NCBI GenBank assembly: GCA_005882235.1
Contig: VBCT01000081.1
Coordinates: 502 to 5,872 of the forward strand
Direction: 5' to 3'
From: Betaproteobacteria bacterium
GTDB lineage: Bacteria; Pseudomonadota; Gammaproteobacteria; Burkholderiales; SG8-39
Length of the DNA: 5,371 nucleotides
Part shown: positions 4,498 through 5,371 of the stretch, in pieces
Numbering within the stretch: position 1 is the first letter of the stretch
How the letters are laid out: each line of letters starts with the position of its first letter
Made by a program: the position numbers and the translations under genes
Notes under the pieces: model-generated
The model's input: the letters and a program-made list of their open reading frames with translations, nothing else
Told to the model about the DNA's origin: nothing
Database searches by the model: none

Positions 4498-5371
4498 ATG
4501 CTCGAATCGCCGCGCCGCATCATTCACGTGGACATGGACGCGTTCTATGCGTCGGTGGAGCAGCGCGACTGCCCTGAGCTGCGCGGCCGGCCGGTCGCCG
4601 TAGGCGGCCCGGCGGAGTCGCGCGGCGTGGTGGCCGCGGCGAGCTACGAAGCGCGCGCCTTCGGCGTGCGCTCGGCCATCCCGATGGCCCGCGCGCTGCG
4701 CCTGTGCCCCGAGCTCGTCATCGTGCGGCCCGACTTTGCGCGCTACCGCGCGGTCTCGCAGCAGGTGATGGCGATCCTGCGCTCCTGTACCCCGCTCGTC
4801 GAACCGCTGTCGCTCGACGAGGCCTACCTCGATGTCACCGACAATCTCTGGGGCGAGCCGCTCGCGAGCAATGTCGCGAGGAATCTGAAAGCGCTCATTC
4901 GCGCGGAACTGAATCTCAGCGCCTCCGCGGGCGTCGCGCCCAACAAGTTCCTCGCCAAGATCGCCTCGGGCTGGAAGAAGCCCGACGGGCTCACCGTGAT
5001 CGCGCCCGAGAGAGTCGAGGAGTTCCTTCGCGAGCTGCCGGTCGAGGCGCTCTCGGGCGTGGGCCCCGTCACCGCGAAAAAGCTGCGCGCGATCGGCATC
5101 GAGCGGCTGCTCGACGTGCGCGCGGCCGAGGACGAGCGGCTGCGTCGCGCGGTGGGAAGCCTCGCCGGCTGGTTGAAATCCCTCTCGCGCGGAGAGGATC
5201 CGCGCCTGGTCGAGCCCGACCGGCAGAGGAAATCGCTCTCCGACGAGAACACCTACGAGAAAGACCTCACCGACCTGGAGAAGATCCGCGGCGAGATCGA
5301 GCGCATCGCGCGCCGCACCGCCGAAGGGCTCGAACGCAGGAAGCTGCGCGCACGCACCGTGACCATCAAGG
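4498..5371 (+). CDS. dinB: DNA polymerase IV (Y-family translesion polymerase), 3'-partial
   Basis: The window contains 291 complete codons and the gene runs off the right edge; E. coli Pol IV has 351 residues, so roughly 60 are missing. The start MLESPRRIIHVDMDAFYASV carries the first catalytic aspartate (Asp12) and the aromatic steric gate (Tyr17 by alignment to E. coli Phe13). The second catalytic pair is Asp107-Glu108 in SLDEAYLDVT. SASAGVAPNKFLAKIASGWK (141-160) is the conserved palm motif, and ALSGVGPVTAKKL (184-196) is the thumb helix-hairpin-helix that grips DNA. The little-finger domain begins around RKSLSDENTYEKDL and is cut off. The enzyme copies past damaged bases, including N2-guanine adducts, at the cost of frameshift errors. 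The ATG at 4498 is well supported because the next Met (13) lies inside the active site. There is no clear Shine-Dalgarno. No LexA box is visible upstream, so SOS control is not shown. Confidence 0.97.
   Translation, partial: MLESPRRIIHVDMDAFYASVEQRDCPELRGRPVAVGGPAESRGVVAAASYEARAFGVRSAIPMARALRLCPELVIVRPDFARYRAVSQQVMAILRSCTPLVEPLSLDEAYLDVTDNLWGEPLASNVARNLKALIRAELNLSASAGVAPNKFLAKIASGWKKPDGLTVIAPERVEEFLRELPVEALSGVGPVTAKKLRAIGIERLLDVRAAEDERLRRAVGSLAGWLKSLSRGEDPRLVEPDRQRKSLSDENTYEKDLTDLEKIRGEIERIARRTAEGLERRKLRARTVTIK

Noticed and set aside
4824..5252. 142-codon minus-strand open frame
   Set aside because: It is antisense to the conserved palm and thumb of dinB, with Ser/Arg-biased composition and no family similarity.
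1..5371. A novel defence, mobile or CRISPR-type system
   Set aside because: There are no repeat-spacer arrays, transposase, integrase, toxin-antitoxin pair or unfamiliar multi-gene cassette; nearly every gene belongs to a recognisable chromosomal family.

Overview
The window is GC-rich throughout (visibly well above 60 percent, with G or C in most third codon positions). It carries ordinary chromosomal genes of a Gram-negative proteobacterium. A betaproteobacterium is the best guess, because the DNA polymerase IV start, the CspA-type protein and especially the small conserved protein at 2708-2953 resemble betaproteobacterial versions as I remember them. That is recall, not a database result.

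Layout. Positions 1-1982 (+) hold the 3' part of a gene for a large exported protein: a carboxypeptidase-regulatory-like beta-sandwich, a c-type heme motif (CQSCH) and a long beta-propeller-like region related to virginiamycin B lyase. Its reading frame breaks near 445-452. The stop codon sits inside a perfect 12-bp hairpin, followed by a short segment resembling a dispersed bacterial repeat and then a strong intrinsic terminator (2049-2082). Positions 2141-2680 (+) encode an exported Rid (YjgF/YER057c/UK114) protein that seems to lack the arginine needed for classical imine deamination. Converging on it from the minus strand are a small conserved protein (2708-2953), a CspA-type cold-shock protein (3019-3225) with a long structured leader, and an exported metallo-beta-lactamase-fold hydrolase (3455-4339). 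Diverging from the last gene, dinB (DNA polymerase IV) starts at 4498 and runs off the right edge.

How the genes relate. The heme/propeller protein, the Rid protein and the metallo-hydrolase are all predicted to act outside the cytoplasm and may belong to one periplasmic catabolic theme. The sequence does not show a shared operon: a terminator separates the first two and the third lies on the other strand. The cold-shock gene and dinB are unrelated stress and housekeeping genes.

I found no convincing undescribed multi-gene system, CRISPR array, tRNA, rRNA or insertion sequence. The observations most worth a second look are the broken frame with a probable small deletion, the palindrome and repeat-like element at the first gene's stop codon, the Rid protein's altered active site, and several unexplained dyads between genes.
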